NCBI GenBank assembly: GCA_003279875.1
Contig: QCGN01000002.1
Coordinates: 1-64,000 of the forward strand
DNA from: Prochlorococcus sp. AG-388-D03
GTDB taxonomy: Bacteria; Cyanobacteriota; Cyanobacteriia; PCC-6307; Cyanobiaceae
DNA: 64,000 bases
Direction: 5' to 3'
The first letter of the stretch is position 1; the number at the start of each line of letters is the position of its first letter. Both the position numbers and the translations under genes were made by a program. Of this stretch, positions 21,152-33,345 are shown piece after piece. The notes beneath the pieces are model-generated. The model saw nothing but the letters and a program-made list of their open reading frames with translations, did no database searches and was not told where the DNA came from.

Positions 21152-22792
21152 TTATATAGTTGGTGCTTTAAATATTTGATTTTTTTTATTTTCAGCAAAA
21201 ATACTTGTCTTTGCAGTATTTTTGACTGCATTTAAATCTCTATCTACCAAGTTATTAATTGTGGCCAAATAACTTTCTGTAACTAACCTTGGATATAAAC
21301 CTATACCTATTATTGGTAAAAGTAAACATGCAATAATATATACTTCTCTTGGCTCTGCATCTATTAAATTTCGATCTTCAGTTAACTTTGGATTTTCTTT
21401 CCCAAAAAAAATCTCACGTAACATTGAGAGTAAATAAATTGGAGTAAGAATAACTCCTATTGCAGCTAAAGCAGCCATTACTACTCTAAAAGGCAGTGTA
21501 TAAACTTCATCAGTAACAAATCCAGTAAATACCATTAATTCAGAAACAAATCCACTCATACCAGGCAAAGCAAGAGAAGCAAGTGAACAGGCAGTCCATA
21601 ATGCAAACATAATACGCATTTTTTGTCCCACTCCACCCATTTCATCAAGTTTTAAAGTCTTTGTTCTGTCATAAGTGGCTCCAACAAGAAAGAATAAACT
21701 TGCTCCAATCAAACCATGACTAACCATTTGTAACATTGCTCCACTTGTACCTAGGCTACTAAAACTTCCTATCCCAATCAGAACAAACCCCATATGACTG
21801 ATTGAACTATATGCGATTTTTCTTTTAAGATTCCTTTGTGCGAAAGAAGTTAATGCAGCATAAATTATATTAACTACTCCAAGAACGATTAATAGTGGAG
21901 CGAATTGAGCATGTGCAACAGGTAATAATTGCGCATTAAATCTTAAAAGTGCATATCCACCCATTTTTAATAATATTCCAGCCAAAAGCATATGAACAGG
22001 TGCTGTGGCTTCACCATGGGCATCTGGTAGCCAAGTATGTAATGGGACAATTGGGAGTTTTACTCCAAAAGCAATTAATAGTCCTATGTAACAAAGGATT
22101 TGGAAATTCTGGCCAAAATCTTGATTAGCCAAATGAGAAAATTCAAAATTTGGAACTTCAGTTCCGTAAAAACCCATTGCCAATGCAGCTAAAAGGATAA
22201 ATATAGAACTACCAGCAGTATATATAATGAATTTTGTCGCTGCATATTGCCTATTTTTTCCTCCCCAGATAGCTAAAAGTAAATATACTGGCAATAATTC
22301 CAATTCCCAAGTTAAAAAAAACAGGAGCATATCTTGAACGGCAAAAACAGCTATTTGCCCGCCATCCATAATAAGTATTAGAAAGAAAAATAACTTTGGT
22401 TTAAACTTTACTGGCCATGCAGCTAAGACGGCTAAAGCCGTTATGAAACTAGTTAATAATATAAGAGGCATTGAAATGCCATCAGCGCCTACTGACCAAG
22501 TAAGTCCTAGCTTTGGAAGCCAATTTATACTTTCTTTTAGTTGAACATTTTCATTATTGATATCAAAACCGTTTATGTAAGATCCTACAGTTACCAGAAA
22601 AGTAATCAAAGCAATAATTAAAGCAAACCATCTAACCTCTTTACCTTCTCCTTTATCAGGGAAAAATGGTATCAAAAATGCACTCCCAATTGGGAAAAGA
22701 ATAGATACTGATAACCAAGGAAAATAGGATAAACCTGCACCTAATGTTCCTATTGTATGAAATGCAAAATGTGCAAAAAAATAGCTGCTCAA
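21152..22792 (-). CDS. ndhD: NAD(P)H-quinone oxidoreductase subunit 4
   Basis: [55 protein letters not shown]. Confidence 0.96.
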   Translation of the reverse strand: MSSYFFAHFAFHTIGTLGAGLSYFPWLSVSILFPIGSAFLIPFFPDKGEGKEVRWFALIIALITFLVTVGSYINGFDINNENVQLKESINWLPKLGLTWSVGADGISMPLILLTSFITALAVLAAWPVKFKPKLFFFLILIMDGGQIAVFAVQDMLLFFLTWELELLPVYLLLAIWGGKNRQYAATKFIIYTAGSSIFILLAALAMGFYGTEVPNFEFSHLANQDFGQNFQILCYIGLLIAFGVKLPIVPLHTWLPDAHGEATAPVHMLLAGILLKMGGYALLRFNAQLLPVAHAQFAPLLIVLGVVNIIYAALTSFAQRNLKRKIAYSSISHMGFVLIGIGSFSSLGTSGAMLQMVSHGLIGASLFFLVGATYDRTKTLKLDEMGGVGQKMRIMFALWTACSLASLALPGMSGFVSELMVFTGFVTDEVYTLPFRVVMAALAAIGVILTPIYLLSMLREIFFGKENPKLTEDRNLIDAEPREVYIIACLLLPIIGIGLYPRLVTESYLATINNLVDRDLNAVKNTAKTSIFAENKKNQIFKAPTI

Positions 22793-22876
22793 TTGAATAA
22801 GAAATTGATCTTTAATAAAGTCTAGAAATTATCTAGATTTTTTCATCCCTATGGCAGTGAAGACACACATTTGTAA

Positions 22877-24892
22877 TTAAGTTACTTGTGGTGATTGGAA
22901 ACCAAATATGGCTACTAATAAAATAACTCCTCCAAAAACTATCAAAGCATAGAATTGGGCCCTACCAGTTTCAAAATACTTTAATCCCTCTCCACTTCCT
23001 AAAGTTACAAGTCCAGTAAGATTTACCACACCATCAACAACTTTGGAATCTACTTCTAAAACTTCTTTTGCAAGTTTTCTACTTCCTCTAACAAATAGTT
23101 TTTCATTAATATCATCTAAATACCATTTATTTGATAAAAACTTATTAACAGATGGGAATCTTTGTGCGAATAATATTGATAAGTTAATTTTTTTAGCAAA
23201 ATAAGCCTGATAAGCAATAGTTATTCCAATAGAGGCAATAAAAACAGATGCAATAGCTAAAGGTAAAAATTCTTTTAATTCAAAGGACTCTATAGCAATC
23301 AATGCTTCTTCAGGGTCTAATAAGTTTGCAAATTTACTATCCCAAGGGAATCCCATAAACCCAATAATTACAGAGGGTACTGCTAAAAACACCAGTGGAA
23401 ACGTCATAGACCAAGGAGACTCATGAAGTGAGCCATGTTCTTCTTTATGTTCTTCCTCTTCTAAATTAATTTCTGAAGCTACCAAAAGTTCTTTTTGTAA
23501 TTCCTTATTTTCCCCTCTAAAATCTCCTTCGAAAGTTAAAAAATAAAGTCTAAACATATAAAACGCTGTCATTCCAGCTGTTAAAAATCCCACAAACCAA
23601 AAAGCTGGAAATGAGATAAAAGCGCTTCCTAATATTTCATCCTTACTCCAAAAACCAGCTAATGGAGGAATTCCACTTATCGCAACACAACCTATTAAAA
23701 AAGTTGAAGAAGTAAATGGCATTTTCTTTCTCAATCCTCCCATTAACCTCATATCTTGGGCCAGCACAGGTTGATGACCAACTACTTCTTCCATAGCATG
23801 AATTACTGATCCAGAACCCAAAAATAACATTGCTTTGAAGCAAGCATGTGTTATTAAGTGAAAAATCCCAGCAACAGGAGCACCACAACCCATCGCAAGC
23901 ATCATATATCCGAGCTGAGAAACAGTACTATAAGCCAAACCTTTTTTGAGATCCATCTGGGTTAAGGCAATAGATGCTCCTAAGAAACATGTAATAGTAC
24001 CCACTAAAGCAATAATGAATTGAATTGTAGGGAATAATGAGTAAAGAGGTTGGAGCCTTGCTACTAAGAAAATACCTGCAGCAACCATAGTCGCTGCATG
24101 AATAAGAGCGGATATAGGTGTAGGACCTTCCATGGCATCTGGTAGCCATACATGAAGAGGAAACTGAGCAGATTTTGCCATTGGTCCTAAGAAAACTAAA
24201 AAACAAAGCAAAAGCGCTGCCCAAACTGGCAATGAATGCTCAGAAACTGATTGTGATACTCCTAAGGCAATTTGATTAAAGTCAAAGCTTTTTGTAGCCC
24301 AAAATAGACCTAGAATTCCTAGCAATAAGCCAAAATCTCCAACTCTATTTACTACAAAAGCTTTTTGAGCAGCATTAGCAGCACCATCTCTGTCATACCA
24401 GAAACCAACTAATAAATAAGAACACATTCCCACTAATTCCCAAAAAACGTATATCTCCAACAAATTTGGGCTAATAATTAAACCCATCATCGAACTACTA
24501 AAGAGAGCTAAATATGTAAAAAATCTTACGTAACCTTTATCATGAGCCATATAGCCATGGGAGTAAATCATGACTAATAAAGTAATTGTGGTTACCAATG
24601 TCAGCATTACACTACCTAGTGGATCAAGGACGAAACCCATTGGAATTGTGAAGTCTCCTGCACTTGCCCAAACAAATAATTTTTCTACTGACTGATAACC
24701 ATTTATTTGTTCAATCAGTGTTTTATAACTAATAACAGCTGAAACACCAACAAATATTATTAGACTGATAGAAATAATTTCTCTTGAATTATTAATTTTT
24801 TTATTAGCACATATTAATCCCAATCCAGAAAGTACTGCTCCAATAAGTGGAAAGACAGGAATTAACCAGGCAATTTCTGATGCTTGAGGCAT
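22877..24892 (-). CDS. ndhF: NAD(P)H-quinone oxidoreductase subunit 5
   Basis: YVFWELVGMCSYLLVGFWYDR, FPLHVWLPDAMEGPTPISALIHAATMVAAG. Confidence 0.97.
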   Translation of the reverse strand: MPQASEIAWLIPVFPLIGAVLSGLGLICANKKINNSREIISISLIIFVGVSAVISYKTLIEQINGYQSVEKLFVWASAGDFTIPMGFVLDPLGSVMLTLVTTITLLVMIYSHGYMAHDKGYVRFFTYLALFSSSMMGLIISPNLLEIYVFWELVGMCSYLLVGFWYDRDGAANAAQKAFVVNRVGDFGLLLGILGLFWATKSFDFNQIALGVSQSVSEHSLPVWAALLLCFLVFLGPMAKSAQFPLHVWLPDAMEGPTPISALIHAATMVAAGIFLVARLQPLYSLFPTIQFIIALVGTITCFLGASIALTQMDLKKGLAYSTVSQLGYMMLAMGCGAPVAGIFHLITHACFKAMLFLGSGSVIHAMEEVVGHQPVLAQDMRLMGGLRKKMPFTSSTFLIGCVAISGIPPLAGFWSKDEILGSAFISFPAFWFVGFLTAGMTAFYMFRLYFLTFEGDFRGENKELQKELLVASEINLEEEEHKEEHGSLHESPWSMTFPLVFLAVPSVIIGFMGFPWDSKFANLLDPEEALIAIESFELKEFLPLAIASVFIASIGITIAYQAYFAKKINLSILFAQRFPSVNKFLSNKWYLDDINEKLFVRGSRKLAKEVLEVDSKVVDGVVNLTGLVTLGSGEGLKYFETGRAQFYALIVFGGVILLVAIFGFQSPQVT

Positions 24893-24926
24893 TTTTATTA
24901 ATATCTATATATTTAATACTAAACTG

Positions 24927-25655
24927 CTAATTGAAAATTTTAGATATAAATGACGAATTAAATGTTGTAACAACAATATTTATATATTTATGAGACCACC
25001 ATATTACAGCAATCGCTATTAATATTCCTAGTTGAGATAATTTTAAAAATTCTTTTACTTTAATTTGCTGACGACCATCAAATACTGCAACGAATGGAAT
25101 AATAGAAGTACTTTCTTTGAACTTATAAAATTCTTCACCAAATTTAATTTCTAACCTTTTATCACCGTGCCAAATTGCAAAAAGATGATGGGAAATTAGA
25201 CCTAAGGAAGTTATGAATGTAAAAGATGTCCCAATCCATAACGTGTGAGCCAAACACCAAATAATTTGACCAAATGCTTGCGGGTGTCTTGTGATTCTCA
25301 TTATTCCTGTTCCATATATCCTAACTTGGGGTTTTAATACTGAAGGAATTTCGAGTAGATTGTACGTTGCAGGATAAAGAAATAAGAAACTAATAGCAGT
25401 TAAAAACCAAACCAACAAAAATACATAATTATTACCTTGAAAGTTCCATAATCTAATTCCATCGTATCTGTGCGCTAAAAAATAACTTATTAAAAGTACA
25501 GCAGATGGCAAACTTAAAGAAACAAAGCATAATCTCCATAATCTTGGTCCAATCACAGTTTCTGCTCTGCTTCTCAAAGCAGCACCTCCACTATGAATAA
25601 CTGCGAAGATGAATATAAGTCCCAAAATTAATAAAGAAGTTTTGTGAGTCTCCAT
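24927..25655 (-). CDS. 15-cis-zeta-carotene isomerase-like (Z-ISO/NnrU family) membrane protein
   Basis: NnrU-family pattern: IHSGGAALRSRAETVIGPRLWR, MRITRHPQAFGQIIWCLAHTLW. Confidence 0.8.
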   Translation of the reverse strand: METHKTSLLILGLIFIFAVIHSGGAALRSRAETVIGPRLWRLCFVSLSLPSAVLLISYFLAHRYDGIRLWNFQGNNYVFLLVWFLTAISFLFLYPATYNLLEIPSVLKPQVRIYGTGIMRITRHPQAFGQIIWCLAHTLWIGTSFTFITSLGLISHHLFAIWHGDKRLEIKFGEEFYKFKESTSIIPFVAVFDGRQQIKVKEFLKLSQLGILIAIAVIWWSHKYINIVVTTFNSSFISKIFN

Positions 25656-25739
25656 ATAATTGAAAAATTCAAGTTATTTATTATTAACAATAATACGCCT
25701 AGGTATTAGAATTATTATTAATATAATAGGCATAAATAA

Positions 25740-26693
25740 ATGCCAGAATTACCTTTTACACTTGACCAATTAAGAATATTAAAAGCTATAGCAGCTCAAG
25801 GAAGTTTTAAGAAAGCTGCAGATATATTATATGTGACCCAACCAGCTGTCAGTTTGCAAATTCAAAATTTAGAAAAACAACTCGAAATTACAATTTTTGA
25901 TCGAGGTGGTAGAAAAGCACTTCTAACTGAAGCAGGTGAGTTACTACTTCAATATTGCGAAAGAATTCTGAACCAATGTGATGAAGCGTGTAAAGCTATT
26001 GAAGACTTAAATAGTTTAAAAGGAGGAACACTTATAGTTGGAGCTAGTCAAACTACTGGCACCTACTTAATGCCAAGGATGATTGGAACTTTTCGTCAAA
26101 GATATCCTGATGTATCTGTCCAACTTCAGGTACACAGCACTAGAAGAACAGGTTGGAGCGTTGCTAATGGTCAAATTGATTTAGCTATTATTGGAGGTCA
26201 ATTACCAATCGATCTAGAAAACTTGTTAGAAGTAATACCATATGCTACAGACGAATTAGCTCTTGTATTGCCAACAAAGCACCCACTTGCCAGCAAGAAA
26301 GAACTTATGAAAGAAGATTTATACAAACTAAATTTCGTCACATTAGATTCTCAATCAACAACTAGAAAAGTTGTTGATAAACTTTTAAAAGATTCTGGGC
26401 TTGATATTCAAAGATTAAAAATTGAAATGGAATTAAATTCTCTTGAAGCAATTAAAAACGCAGTTCAATCGGGTCTAGGAGCTTCTTTTTTGCCAGTTGT
26501 TTCAATCGAGAGAGAATTAGCAGCTGGGTCAATTCACAAACCCTTCGTTACTGATTTAGAAGTCAAAAGAGAGCTCAAATTAATTACAAATCCATCAAGA
26601 TATACATCAAGAGCATCAGAAGCATTTAAAAAGAATATACTGCCTCAATTTGCAAGTTCTACAAGCCCTTTAAGGCAAAATAACTTAATTTAA
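25740..26693 (+). CDS. rbcR: LysR-type regulator RbcR/NdhR (Ycf30-like)
   Basis: [59 protein letters not shown]. Confidence 0.9.
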   Translation: MPELPFTLDQLRILKAIAAQGSFKKAADILYVTQPAVSLQIQNLEKQLEITIFDRGGRKALLTEAGELLLQYCERILNQCDEACKAIEDLNSLKGGTLIVGASQTTGTYLMPRMIGTFRQRYPDVSVQLQVHSTRRTGWSVANGQIDLAIIGGQLPIDLENLLEVIPYATDELALVLPTKHPLASKKELMKEDLYKLNFVTLDSQSTTRKVVDKLLKDSGLDIQRLKIEMELNSLEAIKNAVQSGLGASFLPVVSIERELAAGSIHKPFVTDLEVKRELKLITNPSRYTSRASEAFKKNILPQFASSTSPLRQNNLI

Positions 26694-27313
26694 AACTGAA
26701 TTGCTTCCTTATTAATTCCTACCCCTCCGTCTTCAGCTTGTCCGTCTCCCTTGATTATAAATTTGTTCTCATTTACATCAGTCTGATAAACACACTTAAC
26801 TATAGGCTTATCTCTTATTGAGCCAATGTAGGCAAAAGTATTCATTCTTTGCTTGCACTCTCTAACGTCTTCATTACTTATGGCTCCCTGCTTTTGTAAT
26901 ACTGTCCAATTCTCTCTTCGGATAACACAACCAGGCTGGAGTGCTGGTTGGGTCACAAAACTAGTTGAAGGATTAAGTGTTGTATACATCTCAACATCAA
27001 TCACAAAAGCACTTGCACCCCATTGCCTACAAAATTCAGGGTCTGGAACAGCCATGTCTAATTGCTGTTGACTAGCTATATTTCCCTGTCCTCCATCAGT
27101 TGTACTAGTAATAGCACTTCCAATTCCTACACCTAAAATCAATACTCCAGCGAGTACAGCAATCGTACCAGTGCTGAAATTATTTTTTTGTTCAGAACTA
27201 GATGGAGGTATTCTGTTATTCCGTTGCGAATAATTACTCCTATCCATTGAGTTTGAGGAGTAAGAATTTCTACTTGGGCCTCTTCTGGAACCTCTATTAG
27301 GATATTTATTCAC
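26690..27313 (-). CDS. DUF3172 family membrane-anchored protein
   Basis: TM segment plus conserved [25 protein letters not shown]...[11 protein letters not shown]. Confidence 0.75.
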   Translation of the reverse strand: MNKYPNRGSRRGPSRNSYSSNSMDRSNYSQRNNRIPPSSSEQKNNFSTGTIAVLAGVLILGVGIGSAITSTTDGGQGNIASQQQLDMAVPDPEFCRQWGASAFVIDVEMYTTLNPSTSFVTQPALQPGCVIRRENWTVLQKQGAISNEDVRECKQRMNTFAYIGSIRDKPIVKCVYQTDVNENKFIIKGDGQAEDGGVGINKEAIQF

Positions 27314-27657
27314 AATAATTCGTTTGTTTTAGGTAAACCCATTGAATAGTTCATAACTCTGCATTCTGGGTTATAACTTAATAATCCATTTTGTAATAAG
27401 TATTTAATTAAACCCTCAATTTCGGATCCTATTTTACGAAGTTCATAATCATCTAAACTTTTTCCATCTCTTTCTTCGACAAGTTCAATAAATTTATTAT
27501 TAACTTTTTTAAGAGATTCTTCACTCCAAATAAATTCATTATCGGGGTCTAAGTCAAGGGTTAATTTATTAGGATGAAATCGTAAATCATTATTAACTAC
27601 CTCAGCAGTAAATATTCTCACATGCCTTGTAGTTGATTTTAAAAGCATTTTTTCCAT
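27310..27657 (-). CDS. ndhM: NAD(P)H-quinone oxidoreductase subunit M
   Basis: [56 protein letters not shown]. Confidence 0.94.
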   Translation of the reverse strand: MEKMLLKSTTRHVRIFTAEVVNNDLRFHPNKLTLDLDPDNEFIWSEESLKKVNNKFIELVEERDGKSLDDYELRKIGSEIEGLIKYLLQNGLLSYNPECRVMNYSMGLPKTNELL

Positions 27658-27704
27658 AATTTAATAAATAATCAACAAAAAAAACTATAATGTTCTAACT
27701 TTAG

Positions 27705-29147
<1,443 letters not shown>

Positions 29148-29187
29148 TCATCTAAAATAAAGTAAAACCTCCAGTTTAAAACCCTTT

Positions 29188-30096
29188 TTGAAAAATTCAG
29201 TATCTCAACTTAATAAAGCATATGAAATATGCCAAAAAGAAACTCAACAATGGGCTAAAACTTTTTATTTAGGAACTCTTTTGTTACCTTATGAAAAAAG
29301 AAAAGCAATTTGGGCAATATACGTTTGGTGTAGGAGAACAGATGAAATAATGGATAGCCCTGAAGCTTTAACAAAGTCTACAGATGAGTTATCCGATAAA
29401 TTAAATGAATGGGAGGAAAGCACAAAAAATGTTTTTAAAGGAACAATAAAATCAGATTTAGATGCTGTCCTCTTCGATACTATTGAAAAATTTCCACAAG
29501 ATATAAAACCATATCTAGATATGATAGAAGGTCAGAGAATGGATCTTAAAAAAGTTAGATATAAAAATTTTTCTGAATTGAAACTATACTGTTATCGAGT
29601 TGCAGGGACAGTTGGCTTGATGACTCAAAATGTAATGGGTATTGATAGTGCATATACATCAGCCCCATGGAGCAGCATGCCTGACCCTTCCGAAGCAGCA
29701 ATAGCTTTAGGAATAGCTAATCAACTAACTAATATTTTAAGAGATGTGGGAGAAGACAGACAAAGAGGCAGAATCTATTTACCCCAGGATGAAATAACGA
29801 AATTTAATTACTCGGAAGAAGAGTTATTGAAAGGAGTAATAAATAATCAATGGAAAAAACTGATGAACTTTCAATTAACAAGAGCTAGAGACTGGTTTAA
29901 AAAATCTGAAGATGGTATTAAATGGTTATCCTCAGATGCAAGATGGCCTGTATGGACATCTTTACGTCTTTATAGAGGAATATTGGATTCTATTGAAAGA
30001 TTAAACTATGATGTCTTTAATAATAGAGCTTTTGTAAAAAATTCAGTAAAAGCATTTGAAGTCCCAATATCTTTTCTAATCTCAAGGATCAAATAA
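29188..30096 (+). CDS. crtB: 15-cis-phytoene synthase
   Basis: YVWCRRTDEIMD, YCYRVAGTVGLM, NQLTNILRDVGEDRQRGRIYLPQDE. Confidence 0.96.
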   Translation: MKNSVSQLNKAYEICQKETQQWAKTFYLGTLLLPYEKRKAIWAIYVWCRRTDEIMDSPEALTKSTDELSDKLNEWEESTKNVFKGTIKSDLDAVLFDTIEKFPQDIKPYLDMIEGQRMDLKKVRYKNFSELKLYCYRVAGTVGLMTQNVMGIDSAYTSAPWSSMPDPSEAAIALGIANQLTNILRDVGEDRQRGRIYLPQDEITKFNYSEEELLKGVINNQWKKLMNFQLTRARDWFKKSEDGIKWLSSDARWPVWTSLRLYRGILDSIERLNYDVFNNRAFVKNSVKAFEVPISFLISRIK

Positions 30097-30516
30097 CTAT
30101 GCAGGGGTTTTCTGATTAGCTAACAAATCTTTTAATTTTGATAGTTCACCAGCCCATCTTGGATCAGGAGCCTCAAGATTGGGGGCATCACTATGAACAA
30201 TCTTCTTAAAATCCTTCCTCTTTTTATTTTTATTAGAACTAATATTATTTCTCTTATTTGAAGATGAATCTTTTTTCTCTGAGAGTTCAACTCTCAATTT
30301 AGAACCATTAAATTCAAAACCATTAAGCTTTTCGATTATTAAATTTGCATTTTGTTCGTTATTTGTTGTAGCGAAACCAAATCCTCTACATTCTTTTGTT
30401 TCTTTATCTAAAACAGCTTTAAATCTAATGGAATCGGATACTGATTTTAAAATACTATCAAATTCTTTTGGATTAAATCCTTGTTTTAGATTGCCAATGT
30501 AAATACGAATGCTCAT
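30097..30516 (-). CDS. RRM-type RNA-binding protein
   Basis: RNP2-like IYIGNL, RNP1-like CRGFGFATT, basic C-terminal tail. Confidence 0.88.
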   Translation of the reverse strand: MSIRIYIGNLKQGFNPKEFDSILKSVSDSIRFKAVLDKETKECRGFGFATTNNEQNANLIIEKLNGFEFNGSKLRVELSEKKDSSSNKRNNISSNKNKKRKDFKKIVHSDAPNLEAPDPRWAGELSKLKDLLANQKTPA

Positions 30517-30574
30517 AAATTTTTAAAAAATAATTTGAAGTCTGAACTTTTAAACAAAACTAAGCTATGTGTAT

Positions 30575-31807
30575 TTAATCACATTTTGGCGCATTTTGTT
30601 GAATCCATTGCTTACCTTTATAAATAGCTTCATCAAAATTCTCCAATCTGTTAAATGCGAGCTCTCTAGAAAGATAATTCATTAGCTTTCCTAAAATAGG
30701 TCCATCCTGGATTTTCAAATATTTTTTTACAACGTCCCCTTTTATTAAATTCGAAGGATGAAATAATTTATCCTCTTCATCTCGCCATCTTGTGAGCCAA
30801 TCCATATGAAATGTTTCTGGCAAGAAAAGAATAAAAGAAGGAAGAATAGTTTCTAATTCTTGATGTAAATCAAATCTTTCTCTTTCATTTAATTCATTAA
30901 TATTTTTTTTATTTAATAAAAGGTTCCATTTTCTTAGCATCCTAATTTTCGAAATTTCATTTTTGCTAAATTTTAAATTCTTTAAAGAGAATTCGTCTAA
31001 GATTAGAGCAAGAAAAAATAAAGGTAAGAATTTTTTCTTTTCAATTTTATTTAATTCTTCAAAATTAATTTTTTTAAAATTAATACATAATAAATCTTTT
31101 TCTGACTGTATATAGTCAAAGATTTGAAGTTTTTTTATTAATTTAATCGCCTGAAATGCCTTTTCCCCTCTATTTATACGGTGTAATTCGTAATTAATTC
31201 TTTCATTGGCAACAAACCTTAATTGATTTTTATAAGATTGAATAAAATTTATTAATTTTAAATCAACATTAAAATTTAATTCAGAAACAAAACGAAAGCA
31301 TCTTAAAATTCTTAATGGATCATCCAACAAGTTTTGTTTTTTATTTGTTCTCAATAAAGATAGTTCTAAATCTTTTATTCCATAAGAAGGATCTATTAGA
31401 AATTTTTCTGAAAAAGAAAAAGCAATAGCATTGATAGAAAAATCTCTGCTGCATAAATCAATTTCAATAGACGGAGAAATTTGAGAAGCGATATCAATTG
31501 AAATATCTTTAAAAATTATTCTTACTACATCTCTTTCCTTATCAAGAATAATAAATTTAACTCCATATTGCTTTGCGATTTTTTTTCCAATATTAATAGC
31601 ATTTTTTGGAACTACAATATCGACATCAATTTCTGCCTTTAATCTACCTAATATTAAATCTCTTATGTATCCTCCTACCAAAAAAGATCCTGGAGGCAAA
31701 GAAGATAAAATAAAGTCCCACTTATAAAATTTTATACTTTTTTCTATTTCATTAATTATTAGTGTATGATCAATGAGAATATTATTTTTAAGGTTCTCTT
31801 TTCTCAT
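30575..31807 (-). CDS. tRNA nucleotidyltransferase (CCA-adding family)
   Basis: FLVGGYIRDLILGRLKAEIDVDIV, DFSINAIA, DDPLRILRCFRF motifs. Confidence 0.92.
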   Translation of the reverse strand: MRKENLKNNILIDHTLIINEIEKSIKFYKWDFILSSLPPGSFLVGGYIRDLILGRLKAEIDVDIVVPKNAINIGKKIAKQYGVKFIILDKERDVVRIIFKDISIDIASQISPSIEIDLCSRDFSINAIAFSFSEKFLIDPSYGIKDLELSLLRTNKKQNLLDDPLRILRCFRFVSELNFNVDLKLINFIQSYKNQLRFVANERINYELHRINRGEKAFQAIKLIKKLQIFDYIQSEKDLLCINFKKINFEELNKIEKKKFLPLFFLALILDEFSLKNLKFSKNEISKIRMLRKWNLLLNKKNINELNERERFDLHQELETILPSFILFLPETFHMDWLTRWRDEEDKLFHPSNLIKGDVVKKYLKIQDGPILGKLMNYLSRELAFNRLENFDEAIYKGKQWIQQNAPKCD

Positions 31808-31808
31808 A

Positions 31809-32060
31809 ATGTGCATTTGCATTAACTGTAAATTAGTTGATAGATGTATTACGTACCATGATGTTGAAAAAAATCATGGCGTTGAGCACATTTGTGATAT
31901 CCCCAATTTTAAACCAAAAAAACCTTACATTCATGTAAGTATAGTTGAAGATTTGAATGGAGATTTTAAAACAGATTGGGATGTTCAATCTTGTTCAAGC
32001 TTTTCAGAAGAAGCTGGGAAGTGGTCTAAGTGTAGGCCTGGGTTAGAGTTGCCTCTTTAA
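31809..32060 (+). CDS. ycf34: Ycf34 homologue
   Basis: MCICINCKLVDRCITYHDVEKNHG...PNFKPKKPYIHVSIV matches the Ycf34 pattern. ATG at 31809. Confidence 0.85.
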   Translation: MCICINCKLVDRCITYHDVEKNHGVEHICDIPNFKPKKPYIHVSIVEDLNGDFKTDWDVQSCSSFSEEAGKWSKCRPGLELPL

Positions 32061-32066
32061 AGGTAA

Positions 32067-32717
32067 ATGTCTAACTGTTTAAAAAATAATAATAAATTAA
32101 CCTTAGCAATTCATAGTACTGATAATTCTTTTGGATTTGCTTATAGAGAAAATAATGAAAATTTATCTGATAACTTTTTTACAAAAAAATTTGAGAAAGA
32201 TTTATGTAATAACTTAATAGTTGATTTTACTAATTTTATTAGAAAAGAAAATTTAAAAAGAATTGAAAGAATATCAGTTAGTATAGGTCCAGCTAATTTT
32301 AATGCATCAAGACAAATAATAGTATTAGCAAGAACTCTCGCTCAGCAAATCAATTGCTCATTAGACAGTTTTAGTTCTTTTGAATTGATGGCAAAAAGAA
32401 TTGCTAAAAAAAATAATATCTGTTCAAATAAAAAATCATTTTGGATTTTCAAAACATTAAAAAATAGAGGATATATTGCAGGCAAATACGAAATTTGTAT
32501 TCCTGAAAAATCCCAAAAAAGTATAACTATTAAAGAGAAAATCATTCCAAGAATTTTTGAAGAATTAATAAATATAGAGTCTTCTTATCAAGCTGAATAT
32601 TCTGATATCGAAGATTTAAAAGAACTATTAAATTTATCTAATAAGAATTTAAACCATTCACGTTTAAATACTTGGCATAAAGTATTGCCATTGTATCCAA
32701 TGTCTCCAATTAACTAG
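32067..32717 (+). CDS. tsaB: TsaB-like tRNA threonylcarbamoyladenosine biosynthesis protein (divergent)
   Basis: LAIHSTDNSFGFA, RIERISVSIGPANFNASRQIIVLARTLAQQ resembles the TsaB N-lobe. Confidence 0.72.
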   Translation: MSNCLKNNNKLTLAIHSTDNSFGFAYRENNENLSDNFFTKKFEKDLCNNLIVDFTNFIRKENLKRIERISVSIGPANFNASRQIIVLARTLAQQINCSLDSFSSFELMAKRIAKKNNICSNKKSFWIFKTLKNRGYIAGKYEICIPEKSQKSITIKEKIIPRIFEELINIESSYQAEYSDIEDLKELLNLSNKNLNHSRLNTWHKVLPLYPMSPIN

Positions 32718-32720
32718 GAC

Positions 32721-33341
32721 TCATTCAAGCAAATTATTTATAGTTTCCTGTAAATAATTTGTGACCAAACTTAAATCTTTTTTTGATGAATCTTCAGGGG
32801 GATTGATGGGTTTCCCAACTTTTATAACTATTTTTGTAAAAAATGGAATAAAAAACTTGAATCTCACTAATCTATGAGAATTATTAATTGCAACTGGCAA
32901 TAACAACTTCTGGTTTTTAAAAGATAGAAGAGCTGCTCCTTGTTTTGGCTTGTTTACACGACCATCTTTTTGTCTAGTTCCGTCAATAAAAATGCCAATA
33001 GAATTGTTGTTTGATAATTTTTCACACGCAATTTTAATAGTTGTTTTGTCTACTATGCCTCTCTTTACAGGATAAGCTCCACATGATTTTATTATAAAGC
33101 CAATTAAGGGGATTCTAAAAAGTTCTGACTTGGCCATAAAAGATATATTTCGACCAACAGCATGACCTAATAAAGGAGGATCAAGAAGGGAACCATGATT
33201 TGATACCAATATAAAAGAACCTTTTTGAGGAATGTTTTCTCTCCCAACTAACTTACCTCTGAATATCAATTTATAAATCGGAAAAATAATTACTTGGCTT
33301 ACCAGTTGATAAATTAATTTTTGATAATAATAACTTTTCAT
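32721..33341 (-). CDS. plsC: 1-acyl-sn-glycerol-3-phosphate acyltransferase
   Basis: VSNHGSLLDP (HX4D-like) and IFIDGTRQKDGR. Confidence 0.9.
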   Translation of the reverse strand: MKSYYYQKLIYQLVSQVIIFPIYKLIFRGKLVGRENIPQKGSFILVSNHGSLLDPPLLGHAVGRNISFMAKSELFRIPLIGFIIKSCGAYPVKRGIVDKTTIKIACEKLSNNNSIGIFIDGTRQKDGRVNKPKQGAALLSFKNQKLLLPVAINNSHRLVRFKFFIPFFTKIVIKVGKPINPPEDSSKKDLSLVTNYLQETINNLLE

Positions 33342-33345
33342 TAAA

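Noticed and set aside
23643-24224. Minus-strand ORFs 23643-23888 and 23928-24224 in the ORF track
   Set aside because: They lie inside ndhF on the same strand in another frame with Cys/Ser-rich unconserved translations; treated as spurious.
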